A stretch of DNA of 37,878 nt from Promethearchaeota archaeon (lineage in GTDB: Archaea; Asgardarchaeota; Lokiarchaeia; Sigyniarchaeales; SOKP01), in contig CP070831.1 in the NCBI GenBank assembly GCA_020344955.1, positions 2,050,456-2,088,333 of the forward strand. The letters run 5' to 3'. Shown here piece by piece: positions 16,229 through 25,271 of the stretch. A model generated the notes under the pieces. It made no database searches. It saw only the letters and a program-made list of their open reading frames with translations, and was not told the DNA's origin. A program made the position numbers and the translations under genes. The first letter of the stretch is position 1, and each line of letters starts with the position of its first letter.

Positions 16229-17320
16229 ATGAAAATTAAGATTTTTGAGGATTTAATTAAAGAGGTTCATGAAGTTGGGATTTGTCAGCAATGTGGTGGT
16301 TGCGTGAGTTTTTGTAATTCAATCGAAAATGAAGTCATTGACTTTAAGGAACCTAATTTACCTCCAGAATATATTAATAGAAAAAAATGTCTAGAGTGCG
16401 GTATTTGTTATTTGATTTGCCCACAAACACATTTATTGGATGAAGATCTTAATAAAACATTTAAATTTTCAGATTTTTCATTAATGCCTATAGGTTTTGT
16501 AGATAATATTTATTCATGCCAGTCAATGGATAAAGATTTCTTAAAATATGGAACAGATGGAGGAGTTGTAAATACACTTATAAATTACTTAATAGAAAAA
16601 AAAATTATAGAGGGTGCAATTGTAGCAAAAACAAAATCACCTTTCTCTAGAGAAGCTATTATTGCTAAAAGTAAAGAAGATTTAATCGATGCATCAGGTA
16701 CAAAATTGGATATATCAACTCAATTAGATACAGTCCAGAAATTCCATACATACACAAGTTCATTACCCAATTTAAGACGCTATAAATTTAGGAAATTAGC
16801 ATTCGTTGGAACTCCTTGCCAAATTTATACAATTAGATGTATGCAAAATTTGGGCATAATCCCCTCAGAGAACATAGAAATTTGCCTTGGTCTTTTTTGC
16901 TATGAGAATTTCTTTTTTGATAGAATTAAATTGAGGCAATTTGAAGAACAATTCAAAATAAAATTTAAAAATATTAAGAGAATTAACATAAAGGAAAATT
17001 TAATTATTGAGTTAAAAGATCATAAGACATCTCAAAACTTGATTAATATCTCTTTTAAAGAATTAAAAGATTATATGCGCCCTGCTTGTGAATTTTGTAA
17101 AGATTTTACTAATATTTACGCGGACATCTCTTTTGGAGGATTAGGGTCTCCAGACAAATTTACAACAGTAATCACCAGAACTAAAAAAGGGAAGGATATA
17201 ATTCATAGGATAATTAAGACTGGGATGATAAATTGCTTGAGTATTGATAGTAGCATTAAAAAAAAGATGAAAGAAAAAATTATTCAATTTTCTCAATTCA
17301 AATTAGAAAGAAATAAATAA
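16229..17320 (+). CDS. FrhB/FdhB-family flavoprotein, first gene of hydrogenase operon
   Basis: 363 residues with the same plan as the protein at 12523: two Cys clusters (CQQCGGCVSFC and CLECGICYLICP), the flavin segment GTDGGVVNTLI, VGTPCQIYTIRCMQ and the late pair ACEFCKDFTNIYADISFGG. GGTGAT nine bases upstream supports the ATG. It precedes the winged-helix/HdrA/MvhD fusion and hydrogenase genes in the same direction, with a gap of about 150 bases. It is the third FrhB-type protein in 15 kb, which suggests interchangeable electron input modules. Cofactor and substrate are unknown. Confidence 0.86.
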   Translation: MKIKIFEDLIKEVHEVGICQQCGGCVSFCNSIENEVIDFKEPNLPPEYINRKKCLECGICYLICPQTHLLDEDLNKTFKFSDFSLMPIGFVDNIYSCQSMDKDFLKYGTDGGVVNTLINYLIEKKIIEGAIVAKTKSPFSREAIIAKSKEDLIDASGTKLDISTQLDTVQKFHTYTSSLPNLRRYKFRKLAFVGTPCQIYTIRCMQNLGIIPSENIEICLGLFCYENFFFDRIKLRQFEEQFKIKFKNIKRINIKENLIIELKDHKTSQNLINISFKELKDYMRPACEFCKDFTNIYADISFGGLGSPDKFTTVITRTKKGKDIIHRIIKTGMINCLSIDSSIKKKMKEKIIQFSQFKLERNK

Positions 17321-17470
17321 ATTAAGATAAATCATCGATAGATGCTCCATAAACATTGTCTGGTAATAAACAATTACTGCTGAAATCCATTTTTTAATTT
17401 AATAGATCTTTACCCAATAAAAAATATAATAAAATTTATACGAATTTGATTGAAAAAAAGGGATTTAATA

Positions 17471-20020
17471 ATGGATATTTATTCTGTATTGTCTCACCCA
17501 TTTAGAAGAAAAATCTTGCTTCTTCTAGAAAAAGAGGGTTATATTCCCTATACTGACTTAATGGAAAAATTGGGTTTAGAAACAACAGGACAGCTAAACT
17601 TTCATCTCAAAAAAATAGGTTCATTAATAAATAAAGACAAAAAATCATATTTTCTTACTGAAGATGGTAAACGAGTACTAAAGATATTAAATCTTAACAA
17701 AAGAATTTTATCAGGAGAAAATATTGATGAGTATTTAGATTCTAAAGGAAGTGAAATAAACCGTATTGGTGTGATAATATGCAATTGTAATACTGAAATT
17801 TCGAACATAATTAATATAATAGTACTTGAAAAATACGTAAACAAACTTAGGAAGGTTGTTTCTGTAAAAGTATTTGAAAATTTATGTCAACAAAAAAATT
17901 TTGATAAAATTACACATTGGGTAAAAGATAATTTTCTAAATAAGATTGTAATAGCTGCATGTTCTCCAAGAACTCATCAACATCTTTTTAAACGAATTTT
18001 TGATGGAGTTATTGAACACGTTAATATAGAAATTGCAAATATCAGAGAACAATGTTGTTGGGTACATCAATTCGAAATAAATCAACTTGATCCCTCGCTT
18101 TCATTAGAAAAGGCAAAACTGTTAATTGAAGCAGCTATTGAACGAGTTAGTCTTCAAAAAAAAGTCAAAATTAAAAGAGTTGAAATTGAAAAGAGTACTG
18201 CAATTTTGGGAGGAGGTATAGCTGGTATATCACTTGCCTTAAACTTAGCTAGAGCGGGTATAAAGGTGTATCTGATAGAAAAATCTCCAACTTTAGGAGG
18301 TAAGGTAGCCAGATGGGATAGAATTAATAATATGGGTGACTGTTCCATATGTTTCATTTCAGAACTAATAGGTGAGCTAGTGAATGAAAAGAATGTAAAT
18401 GTTCTAACCAATACTGAAATTGAAAGTATTTCAGGAGAAGTTGGAAATTTTACACTTAATTTAATTAAAAAACCACGTTTTGTTGATACAAAGAAATGTA
18501 CGGGATGTAAACAATGCATAGAAGTTTGTAGTATTGAAAAGCCAAATCAATATGAATTTGGTTTAAATGATAGAAAAATTATTTATATCCCGTTTATCCA
18601 TTCTTATCCTTTTGTTCCTTTAATTGACGAATCAGATATTAAAAATTGTCTCAATTGTAGGATTTGTGAGCGTGCCTGTGTAAATAAAGCAATAGATCTA
18701 ACACAAAAACCAGAAAAAATTGAAATTAAAGTAGGTACTAAAGTAATAGCTATTGGTTCTGATCTTTTTTCAGAGTTGGATGAATATCGATATAACCCTC
18801 AAAATGATATAATAACATCATCTGAGTTTGAAAGAATGCTATCATCTGATGGATTTACCGAAGGAAAAATATTAAAAATTTCTGATAAAACTGTCCCAAA
18901 AACAATTTCAATTATTCAATATGTAGGACCTATTGATCATCAACATACACTTCAAAATATCCTCGCATTAAAATATTTAAATTATATTGAAGTAAAAAAT
19001 CCAAAATGCAAAGTTAACATATTTTACGATTTAAGTAAGATAGGAAAAAAAGATGACTTTTTAATGAGATCCATGGATTCCAGATTGCATTACTCAAATA
19101 AAATAAAAATTATCGAAAAAGACCATCAAAAGATAGTAAGAGTGGATTCAAAAGAGTATCCTAGCGATTTAATTGTGCTCAATCAAACATTAGTACCAAA
19201 TGAAGATTTGAAAGCATTTCGCAAAACAATGGATTTCACATTAGATGATTATGGTTTTATGAGTGAAGAAACCTTAGCATCAGGAATATATGGGGTTGGA
19301 ACTATATTTGGACCATTAGATTATAAATCTACTATTTCAACAGTTAATAATTCAGCAATTAAAATCATTTCACTACTCTCTAAAGATTATTTGATTGCTG
19401 AGTTTAGTGGAATTGAAATCGAAGAAGAGAAATGCGGTTTATGTGGATTGTGTTCAAAAATTTGTCCTTATAATGCAATTACAATAGAAACTGAAAAAGT
19501 AAGTATAGATAAATTTAAATGTAAGGGTTGTGGTACATGTGCGAGTATATGTCCTACAAATGCAATTGATTTAAACATAGATAATTCTGAGAAGATTATA
19601 AAATCTATTGAAATTTTTTCGAAATTTAGAACGCAACCTAAAATTATTGCATTTTGTTGTCGGTCTTGTGGTTATGCTGCTGCTGATGATGCTGGTCTCA
19701 AGAAGATCTCATATAATCCAAATATTTTCATTTTAAGTGTTCCGTGCACTGGTCGTATAGATACAAATTTCATAATTAAAGCCTTTGAGCTTGGTTTCGA
19801 TGGAGTAATGGTAATAGGTTGTAGAAAAAATGCATGTCGATATATTGATGGAGTGGAAAAAGTGGAAAAAAAAATATTGTTATTAAAAAACATTATCCCA
19901 ACAGAATACCGTGAACGAATAATTCTCACACATATGAATGCAGTTGAAGGTAATAAGTTTGCTGAGGTTGCTAATAAATTTTATAAAAAATTATTAGAGG
20001 AGGTTAAATTTGAAACATAG
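17471..20020 (+). CDS. winged-helix / HdrA / MvhD triple fusion
   Basis: About 849 residues from the ATG at 17471 (AAGGGA ahead of it; TTG at 17450 would add seven). Residues 1-75 are an ArsR-like winged helix (LSHPFRRKILLLLEKEG, then QLNFHLKKI). An HdrA follows: IICNC, FAD loop ILGGGIAGIS, GDCSIC, ferredoxin clusters CTGCKQCIEVC and CLNCRICERAC, and late CGLCGLCSKICP and CKGCGTCASICP. The last 120 residues are MvhD (FCCRSCGYAAAD, VPCTGR, IGCRKNACRY). The CVGSR...CC region of other HdrAs is replaced by QYVGPIDHQHT without cysteines, so one cluster is lost. It overlaps the hydrogenase small subunit gene by 11 bases. It is likely to receive electrons from hydrogenase; the DNA-binding head suggests redox-dependent transcription control. 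Confidence 0.85.
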   Translation: MDIYSVLSHPFRRKILLLLEKEGYIPYTDLMEKLGLETTGQLNFHLKKIGSLINKDKKSYFLTEDGKRVLKILNLNKRILSGENIDEYLDSKGSEINRIGVIICNCNTEISNIINIIVLEKYVNKLRKVVSVKVFENLCQQKNFDKITHWVKDNFLNKIVIAACSPRTHQHLFKRIFDGVIEHVNIEIANIREQCCWVHQFEINQLDPSLSLEKAKLLIEAAIERVSLQKKVKIKRVEIEKSTAILGGGIAGISLALNLARAGIKVYLIEKSPTLGGKVARWDRINNMGDCSICFISELIGELVNEKNVNVLTNTEIESISGEVGNFTLNLIKKPRFVDTKKCTGCKQCIEVCSIEKPNQYEFGLNDRKIIYIPFIHSYPFVPLIDESDIKNCLNCRICERACVNKAIDLTQKPEKIEIKVGTKVIAIGSDLFSELDEYRYNPQNDIITSSEFERMLSSDGFTEGKILKISDKTVPKTISIIQYVGPIDHQHTLQNILALKYLNYIEVKNPKCKVNIFYDLSKIGKKDDFLMRSMDSRLHYSNKIKIIEKDHQKIVRVDSKEYPSDLIVLNQTLVPNEDLKAFRKTMDFTLDDYGFMSEETLASGIYGVGTIFGPLDYKSTISTVNNSAIKIISLLSKDYLIAEFSGIEIEEEKCGLCGLCSKICPYNAITIETEKVSIDKFKCKGCGTCASICPTNAIDLNIDNSEKIIKSIEIFSKFRTQPKIIAFCCRSCGYAAADDAGLKKISYNPNIFILSVPCTGRIDTNFIIKAFELGFDGVMVIGCRKNACRYIDGVEKVEKKILLLKNIIPTEYRERIILTHMNAVEGNKFAEVANKFYKKLLEEVKFET

Positions 20021-20762
20021 ATTTATAATAATATCTCTAACCTCTTGTAGTGGATGCATCTCTTCTCTTATTTCGCTAGATATTTTTCCACAATTCCTTG
20101 AAAGAACCAAAATTATATATTTCCCCTTTATTTCTGATACAAAAAATATTGAAGAATGTGATATTTGTTTAGTTGAAGGATGTATTTCTGAAGAAAATCA
20201 AATACCTATCCTTCGAAAAATTCGAAAACATGCAAAAAAAATATATGCATTAGGAACTTGTGCTTGTTTTGGGGGAATTCTAAGTCTATCAGAAGTGAAA
20301 CTTCCAAAACCGATTTCAAGTTATATTGAAATTGATGGGATTATTCCAGGTTGTCCACCACCTACGAAACTTTTTGGAAATTGTCTTATAAGACTAGTTG
20401 AAAATAAAGAAATAGAACTCTCTAAAAAAAACATGTGTGGCGGATGCCCAGTAAGAGGGAATATGAAAATTAATTCAAATATAGATATCTGGAAAATTGC
20501 TCCAAATCCGGAAGAGATTAAAATTGATGAGGAAAACTCTGAATGTTTTTTAGAAAACGGTGTTTTATGTTTAGGGCCAATTACGCGAGATGGGTGTGAA
20601 CATAAGTGTATTAAGATGGGACTTCCTTGTGAAGGTTGTATAGGACCAGTATCAAAAGATTTTACTTCTAATATTGTTAACTATTTGAGTTTGATAAATT
20701 TATCTCAAGAACTTAAAAATTATTCGGGTATCTTTTATCGATTCTCGAAACCAAAATTGTAG
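20010..20762 (+). CDS. mvhG: [NiFe]-hydrogenase small subunit (MvhG type)
   Basis: 250 residues. The proximal [4Fe-4S] ligands are visible: CSGC (C13, C16), EGC (C58), GTCAC (C84, C86) and PGCPPP (C115). Further clusters are suggested by CGGCPVR (C143, C146) and C187, C196, C200, C207, C210. The start is TTG inside the end of the preceding gene with GAGGAGG ahead, so translation is coupled to the HdrA/MvhD fusion. The large subunit follows within a dozen bases. The protein has no Tat signal, so the enzyme is cytoplasmic, as expected of group 3 hydrogenases. Group assignment below that level is uncertain. Confidence 0.88.
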   Translation: MKHRFIIISLTSCSGCISSLISLDIFPQFLERTKIIYFPFISDTKNIEECDICLVEGCISEENQIPILRKIRKHAKKIYALGTCACFGGILSLSEVKLPKPISSYIEIDGIIPGCPPPTKLFGNCLIRLVENKEIELSKKNMCGGCPVRGNMKINSNIDIWKIAPNPEEIKIDEENSECFLENGVLCLGPITRDGCEHKCIKMGLPCEGCIGPVSKDFTSNIVNYLSLINLSQELKNYSGIFYRFSKPKL

Positions 20763-20773
20763 GGGTGATGGAA

Positions 20774-22078
20774 ATGTTAAAAGTCATTGAAGTTTGTAGA
20801 CGCATTGAAGGACATGGAGACATAAAAATTTTAATTCAAAATGATGAAATTTCTTTAGTTAATTTTGAATTTAAAATTTATAGGGATTTTGAAAAAATCT
20901 TAATTGGTAAGAAATTATTAGATCTTCCAAAAATTGTCTCTAGAATATGTGGATTATGTTATGCTTCTCAAGCAATTGCTAGTTGTAAAGCAATTGAAGA
21001 TTTATATAATATCGAGGTTTCAGAACAAGTAATACTTTTAAGACGTCTTATAATGGCAAGTGAATTAATTAAATCCCATTCTATGAATTTCTTTTTCCAA
21101 ACTTTACCAGATCTATTAAGACTTTTTGATATTACCCAGAAAACCGCAACTGCTTATGATTTGATTAATTATAATCATCAATTAACAACAAATATATATG
21201 AATTAATTAAAATTGGAGTTGATATCAATAATTTGTTTGGAGGTAGATCTATCCATTTAATTTCTCTTATCCCTGGTGGAATTATTTATTCACCTTCGAA
21301 AAAAAAAATTTTAATAGCTAAAAAAAAATTTCAAAAAGCTTTATTAAATTTAGAATGGATTATTGATAAATTCATTGAATTGTTTTCTCATCAACAACCA
21401 CCTAAAGAATTTGATGCTCCAAAACTCATTTATCTTGGTCTGTCCAATTATAAAAATTATGATCGTTACTCTGGTAGGTTATCACTCAAAGAGGATAATA
21501 AAAATATGGTAGAATTTGATAAACACAATTATTTTTCCTTTTTTGGTAAGGAACCTGATTTACGTGGAATTGACTTTTATTTTGATAATAAAAATAATGT
21601 GATTGTTGGACCTTTTAGTCGGCACAATTTTATCGATAATCACTATAAAGATGAGATTCAGACATACTTTGAATATTTTGATAAACAATGGAAAAATAGT
21701 ATATTATTTGCGAATTTTATCAGATTAATGGAGATGTACTTAGAAAGTTCTAAGAGTCTACAAATCTTAGATGATCCTAATTTAAACACTAAAACAGAAA
21801 TCCCCCCTCTAAATTCTATAAAAAAACTTGATGGGATCGGAGTTATTGAAGCCCCCAGAGGAATTTTATTGCATCATTATCACCTAAATAATCATAATTC
21901 TATTGAACGTGCAAAATTATTTGTTGCTACCGAGTTTAATATTCCACTAATAAATGAGATGATTACAGATTATGCTAGAGTTTTATTTGAAAAGACGGGA
22001 GATATCAATTTAATCAAAAATAATGTCCAGAGGATAATCAGGTCTTTTGATCCTTGTATTTCATGTACAACACATTGA
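20774..22078 (+). CDS. mvhA: [NiFe]-hydrogenase large subunit (MvhA-like), no C-terminal extension
   Basis: 434 residues from ATG 20774, chosen because GGGGTGA lies five bases upstream and the product then begins MLKVIEVCRRIEGHGDI, the usual start of this family. Nickel ligands are present: RICGLC (C59, C62) and DPCISCTTH (C428, C431). Two oddities: the His that normally follows the first motif (RICGxCxxxH) is Gln66, and the chain ends exactly at the final His. Most relatives have a tail there that a protease removes during nickel insertion. The stop is TGA-TAA. Partner genes are immediately upstream; no maturation genes are in the window. Confidence 0.87.
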   Translation: MLKVIEVCRRIEGHGDIKILIQNDEISLVNFEFKIYRDFEKILIGKKLLDLPKIVSRICGLCYASQAIASCKAIEDLYNIEVSEQVILLRRLIMASELIKSHSMNFFFQTLPDLLRLFDITQKTATAYDLINYNHQLTTNIYELIKIGVDINNLFGGRSIHLISLIPGGIIYSPSKKKILIAKKKFQKALLNLEWIIDKFIELFSHQQPPKEFDAPKLIYLGLSNYKNYDRYSGRLSLKEDNKNMVEFDKHNYFSFFGKEPDLRGIDFYFDNKNNVIVGPFSRHNFIDNHYKDEIQTYFEYFDKQWKNSILFANFIRLMEMYLESSKSLQILDDPNLNTKTEIPPLNSIKKLDGIGVIEAPRGILLHHYHLNNHNSIERAKLFVATEFNIPLINEMITDYARVLFEKTGDINLIKNNVQRIIRSFDPCISCTTH

Positions 22079-22174
22079 TAAAAGTCTTAAAATATTTATA
22101 CTAATCTTATAAGATTATGAAAAAATATGTTGAAATACATTTAAAAGAAATTTGTTTATTTTAAAGGTAAAAAA

Positions 22175-23521
22175 TTAAGGAAAAATACCTCTTAGTTCAA
22201 ATGCTTTAGCCAATCTTGAAATAGCAATCATATAAGCTGCTATACGAAGACTAACTTTGTTTTTCTTAGAAAGTTTATATACTTCTTCAAATGCCTTAAC
22301 AATAATAGTTTTTAACTCTTTATTAATTCTATTTATGTCCCAAAAATAACTATGGATGTCTTGAATATACTCAAAATATGAAACACAAACACCTCCTGCA
22401 TTTGCAAGGATATCTGGAATTACAATAATACCATTGTGATTCAAAATTTCATCAGCTTCTGGAGTCGTTGGTCCATTTGCACCTTCTAATACAATTTTAC
22501 ATTTTATATCATGAGCATTTATATGAGTAATTTGATTTTCTATTGCAGCTGGTATTAATATATCACAGTCTAGTGTAAGTAAATCTTCATTAGAAATGAA
22601 TTTATAATCATCATTTTTAAAATCTTTTAAATAACAATTTTTATCTCTCCATTTTAACAAGGTGCTTATATTTAAACCATCTTCATGATAAAGTCCTCCT
22701 GTAATATCTGAAAGAGCTATTACTTTGGCTCCCATATTATATAAAATCTCCGCAATGTGACCTCCAACATTTCCAAATCCTTGTACAACAACTTTTGAGT
22801 CTTTTAAATCTAAATTTAATTTAATGCATAATGATTCAAGTACATAGAATAGCCCCATTCCTGTTGCTGATTCTCTTCCAACAGATCCCCCTATTTCTAT
22901 TGGTTTTCCCGTGACTACTCCGGGGATTGCTTTGCCCTTATGCATTGAATATGTATCCATTATCCAAGCCATAACTTGAGCATTTGTATTCATGTCAGGA
23001 GCGGGTATATCTATATCTGGTCCTATAAAATTCAAGATCTCAGCAGTATATCTCCTAGTTAATCTTTCTAATTCACCTTTAGATAATTTTTTGGGATCAA
23101 CACATACACCTCCTTTTGCACCTCCAAGAGGTAAATTCAATAAACTGCATTTCCATGTCATCCAAATAGCCAATGCTTTTACTTCATTTAGATTAACATT
23201 TGGAGCAAATCTTATCCCTCCTTTTCCAGGACCACGAAGAGTTGAATGGTGAACCCGATATCCCTCAAAAATTTCTAAAGTTCCATCATCCATCATAATA
23301 GGTATTGATACAATTAAAGAACGCTCAACTTTTTTAAGATATTTCGTAATATTATTATTTAATCCCATTTTTTCTGCTACTATGTCTATTTGACTTTGTG
23401 CCATATCATACGGGTCAACGCTATCGGATAATTTTCTTTTAGCAGACTCTAAAATATCAAGATTCTTTGAAATTGATATATTCCTATCATACAAAAATTC
23501 TTCTCTTCTTTTTTTTAACAT
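22175..23521 (-). CDS. gdhA: glutamate dehydrogenase (Glu/Leu/Phe/Val family)
   Basis: The 448-residue protein interconverts glutamate with 2-oxoglutarate and ammonia using NAD(P). Diagnostic sequences are GPGKGGIRFAP (substrate site), the catalytic lysine in LPLGGAKGG (K136), PAPDMNTN and the dinucleotide loop QGFGNVGGH; it ends in the usual helical domain. An N-terminal extension of roughly 25 residues (MLKKRREEFLYDRN...) is longer than in most archaeal enzymes. A TATTTAAATA box near 23604-23613 on the minus strand could be its promoter. It converges with the hydrogenase operon and appears to be a single-gene unit. Glutamate is the most likely substrate, but leucine or valine dehydrogenase cannot be excluded. 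Confidence 0.93.
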   Translation of the reverse strand: MLKKRREEFLYDRNISISKNLDILESAKRKLSDSVDPYDMAQSQIDIVAEKMGLNNNITKYLKKVERSLIVSIPIMMDDGTLEIFEGYRVHHSTLRGPGKGGIRFAPNVNLNEVKALAIWMTWKCSLLNLPLGGAKGGVCVDPKKLSKGELERLTRRYTAEILNFIGPDIDIPAPDMNTNAQVMAWIMDTYSMHKGKAIPGVVTGKPIEIGGSVGRESATGMGLFYVLESLCIKLNLDLKDSKVVVQGFGNVGGHIAEILYNMGAKVIALSDITGGLYHEDGLNISTLLKWRDKNCYLKDFKNDDYKFISNEDLLTLDCDILIPAAIENQITHINAHDIKCKIVLEGANGPTTPEADEILNHNGIIVIPDILANAGGVCVSYFEYIQDIHSYFWDINRINKELKTIIVKAFEEVYKLSKKNKVSLRIAAYMIAISRLAKAFELRGIFP

Positions 23522-24056
23522 AATTGAATAATGTTCAGTAAATTGGAAATTTAAAATAAAGAATTAAAACAATATTTTATCATTTTATATATGGTATTGA
23601 CTTTATTTAAATATGCCGAACTTAATCCGATAAGAGACAGTGGGAAACGAAGACCATTCGAATAAAACCATTTTAAAGAAATGAATTTCATTCTAAAATT
23701 TCAGAATGATAGTTAAAATAAATGAGATTATAATTTCATAATTTTAATTTCTAAAAAGTTGAAACGAAAATTAAAAATTGTTAAAATTATGAAAATAATG
23801 CTACTAAAAATATTAATTTCTAGATTTTTTTAGAAACTAGACTAAAAATAACTACTAAGAAACACTTTAGTCATAAATAATATTATATAAGTTGATTCAA
23901 GAATTCATGAATATTTTACTTCAGGATATTAGTTTTTCTTTTTGAATGATAAATATGAGATTTATTAAGCTTAGAATCTATCTTTCAATAGCGTGAATTT
24001 TACAAAAAAAATTTTTTTTATTATATTCAAATAGTTAAATTTAGAGGTGATAAATA
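23522..24056. other. intergenic region upstream of gdhA and the DsrE-like gene
   Basis: 535 AT-rich bases. TTTCATAATTTTAA (23734-23747) and TTAAAATTATGAAA (23781-23794) are exact reverse complements with a 33-base loop. The less AT-rich stretch 23616-23665 shares the 10-mer TGGGAAACGA with the reverse strand of 16021-16035, without an evident meaning. The gdhA promoter must lie at the left and that of the DsrE-like gene at the right. No tRNA or coding frame is seen. Confidence 0.4.
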
Positions 24057-24422
24057 ATAGAGGAAAAAGAAAATCATATTTTATATGTCCAAACCAGTCA
24101 TGATCCAGAGCGACAATATTCACCATTAGTGTTAGCTCAAACAGCTAAAGCAATGGATATCAAAGCTACAGTTTATTATTTAGGGACAGGATTAAGAATC
24201 TTGAAACCTGGAGAAGCAGAAAAAATAAAACTTGGTTCTTTTCCAAGTGTAAAGGAAATGATTGATAAAACACTTGATATGGGGGTTGAAATCTTAGTTT
24301 GTGAAGCTTCAAAACGAATGCTAGGATGGGAAAAAGTAGATTTAATCCCAGGAGTTAAAATTGTTGGTGCTGCGACTTTGAATGATTTAGTATTAGAAGT
24401 AGATGCTACACAGTGGTTTTAA
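24057..24422 (+). CDS. DsrE/DsrF-like small protein (ATA start proposed)
   Basis: About 121 residues: a first strand HILYVQTSHDPERQ, a helix PLVLAQTAKAMD, strand KATVYYLGTG, a helix and a second strand EILVCEAS with the conserved-type Cys82, matching the DsrE/F sulfur-relay fold. Some members move sulfane sulfur; others are of unknown use. The reading frame has a TAA at 24051-24053 and then ATA ATA GAG; the first canonical codon is GTG at 24129, which would delete the first strand. GAGGTGA at 24044-24050 is six bases before the ATA at 24057. No sulfur genes lie nearby, so the role is open. Confidence 0.78.
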   Translation: MEEKENHILYVQTSHDPERQYSPLVLAQTAKAMDIKATVYYLGTGLRILKPGEAEKIKLGSFPSVKEMIDKTLDMGVEILVCEASKRMLGWEKVDLIPGVKIVGAATLNDLVLEVDATQWF

Positions 24423-24734
24423 ATATATCTTTTTTTTAGTTGAAAGTATTGAATATTATATGAGTAAGTTTGAGATTTTGAAGCAACCTTTAATGATTTG
24501 ATAGATGGAATTATAGAAATCGCCATAGAAAGAAAATTAGAGGACTATATAATTAAGATTAGTCCTCCAACATGTCAAATATTCCCTAATAAACTATAAA
24601 TTCTTCTATGTTAAAACATAATAGATATTGTAACCTCTCATTAAATCTGCTTAAAATATAAGAAGAATCTTTAATAACTTTATTTTATTCGAATCTTAAT
24701 TGAAATATAAAAATATATAAGAGATGATTTTAAG
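24423..24734. other. intergenic region with an 8-bp hairpin
   Basis: 312 bases. GAGGACTA (24540-24547) and TAGTCCTC (24560-24567) form a perfect stem with a 12-base loop. A short open stretch of about 40 codons around 24480-24598 ends ...PPTCQIFPNKL but lacks a start with a ribosome site and has no recognised relative, so it may be a gene fragment. GAGATGAT at the right edge is the ribosome site of the next gene. Confidence 0.4.
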
Positions 24735-25271
24735 TTGAGTCTAAAATGTAAGAGTTGTGGGAAAATAATTGAAACATTGCCAATCCAGTGTGGATCCAAT
24801 ATTATCGTCAATTCTGAAACAAGTCAATGGGGATGCTATACTGAAAGTTGTGGAATTCAGACATTCAATGAATTTCTATGCGAAAGCTGTTGTACTAATC
24901 AAAATATAATGAAAATAAACAAGAAAATAGAGAAGTTATCAATGGAAAATGAGGAATTTAATGAAGAACTAGGATTCTATAAAAGAAATTTAGTACAAAC
25001 TAAGATAAATAATTCAGATTTTAAGTACTGGGTTGAATTTGGTGAGGGAGAATTTAAGTGTGGAAAAGGTGAGCTAAACGGTGCTACCATTCTAATAACT
25101 TGTCCACAAGAGACTATGAATCATATTCTTAAGGGCACCCTAGATCCTTTTAATGAATTTCTAAATGGGGCTCTTAAGATTGAAGGTGATATTCAATATG
25201 CAGTGGTTTATTTTGATCTAATTAAATTAGCATTAGAAATCAACAATGAAATTGGAGGTATATTTTTATGA
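24735..25271 (+). CDS. zinc-ribbon protein with SCP2-like C-terminal domain
   Basis: 178 residues starting at TTG behind GAGATGAT. The first 55 residues contain many cysteines (CKSC, CGS, WGCYTESCG, CESCC), suggesting one or two zinc sites. A short coiled coil follows (about 58-85). Residues about 90-170 fit an SCP2 sterol-carrier fold: GEGEFKCGKGEL, ITCPQETMNHILKGTLDP and ALKIEGDI. SCP2 domains bind lipids or hydrophobic ligands. The stop overlaps the start of the GDPD-like gene (ATGA), so the two are translated together and probably act on related, perhaps lipid, substrates. That link is inference. Confidence 0.72.
   Translation: MSLKCKSCGKIIETLPIQCGSNIIVNSETSQWGCYTESCGIQTFNEFLCESCCTNQNIMKINKKIEKLSMENEEFNEELGFYKRNLVQTKINNSDFKYWVEFGEGEFKCGKGELNGATILITCPQETMNHILKGTLDPFNEFLNGALKIEGDIQYAVVYFDLIKLALEINNEIGGIFL

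Noticed and set aside
18154-18519. 121-codon frame on the minus strand
   Set aside because: It lies entirely inside the HdrA fusion on the other strand and has no family resemblance.
22070-22081. Sec at the TGA ending the hydrogenase large subunit
   Set aside because: TAA follows the TGA directly, no SECIS-like structure lies downstream, and the chain already ends at the expected His.
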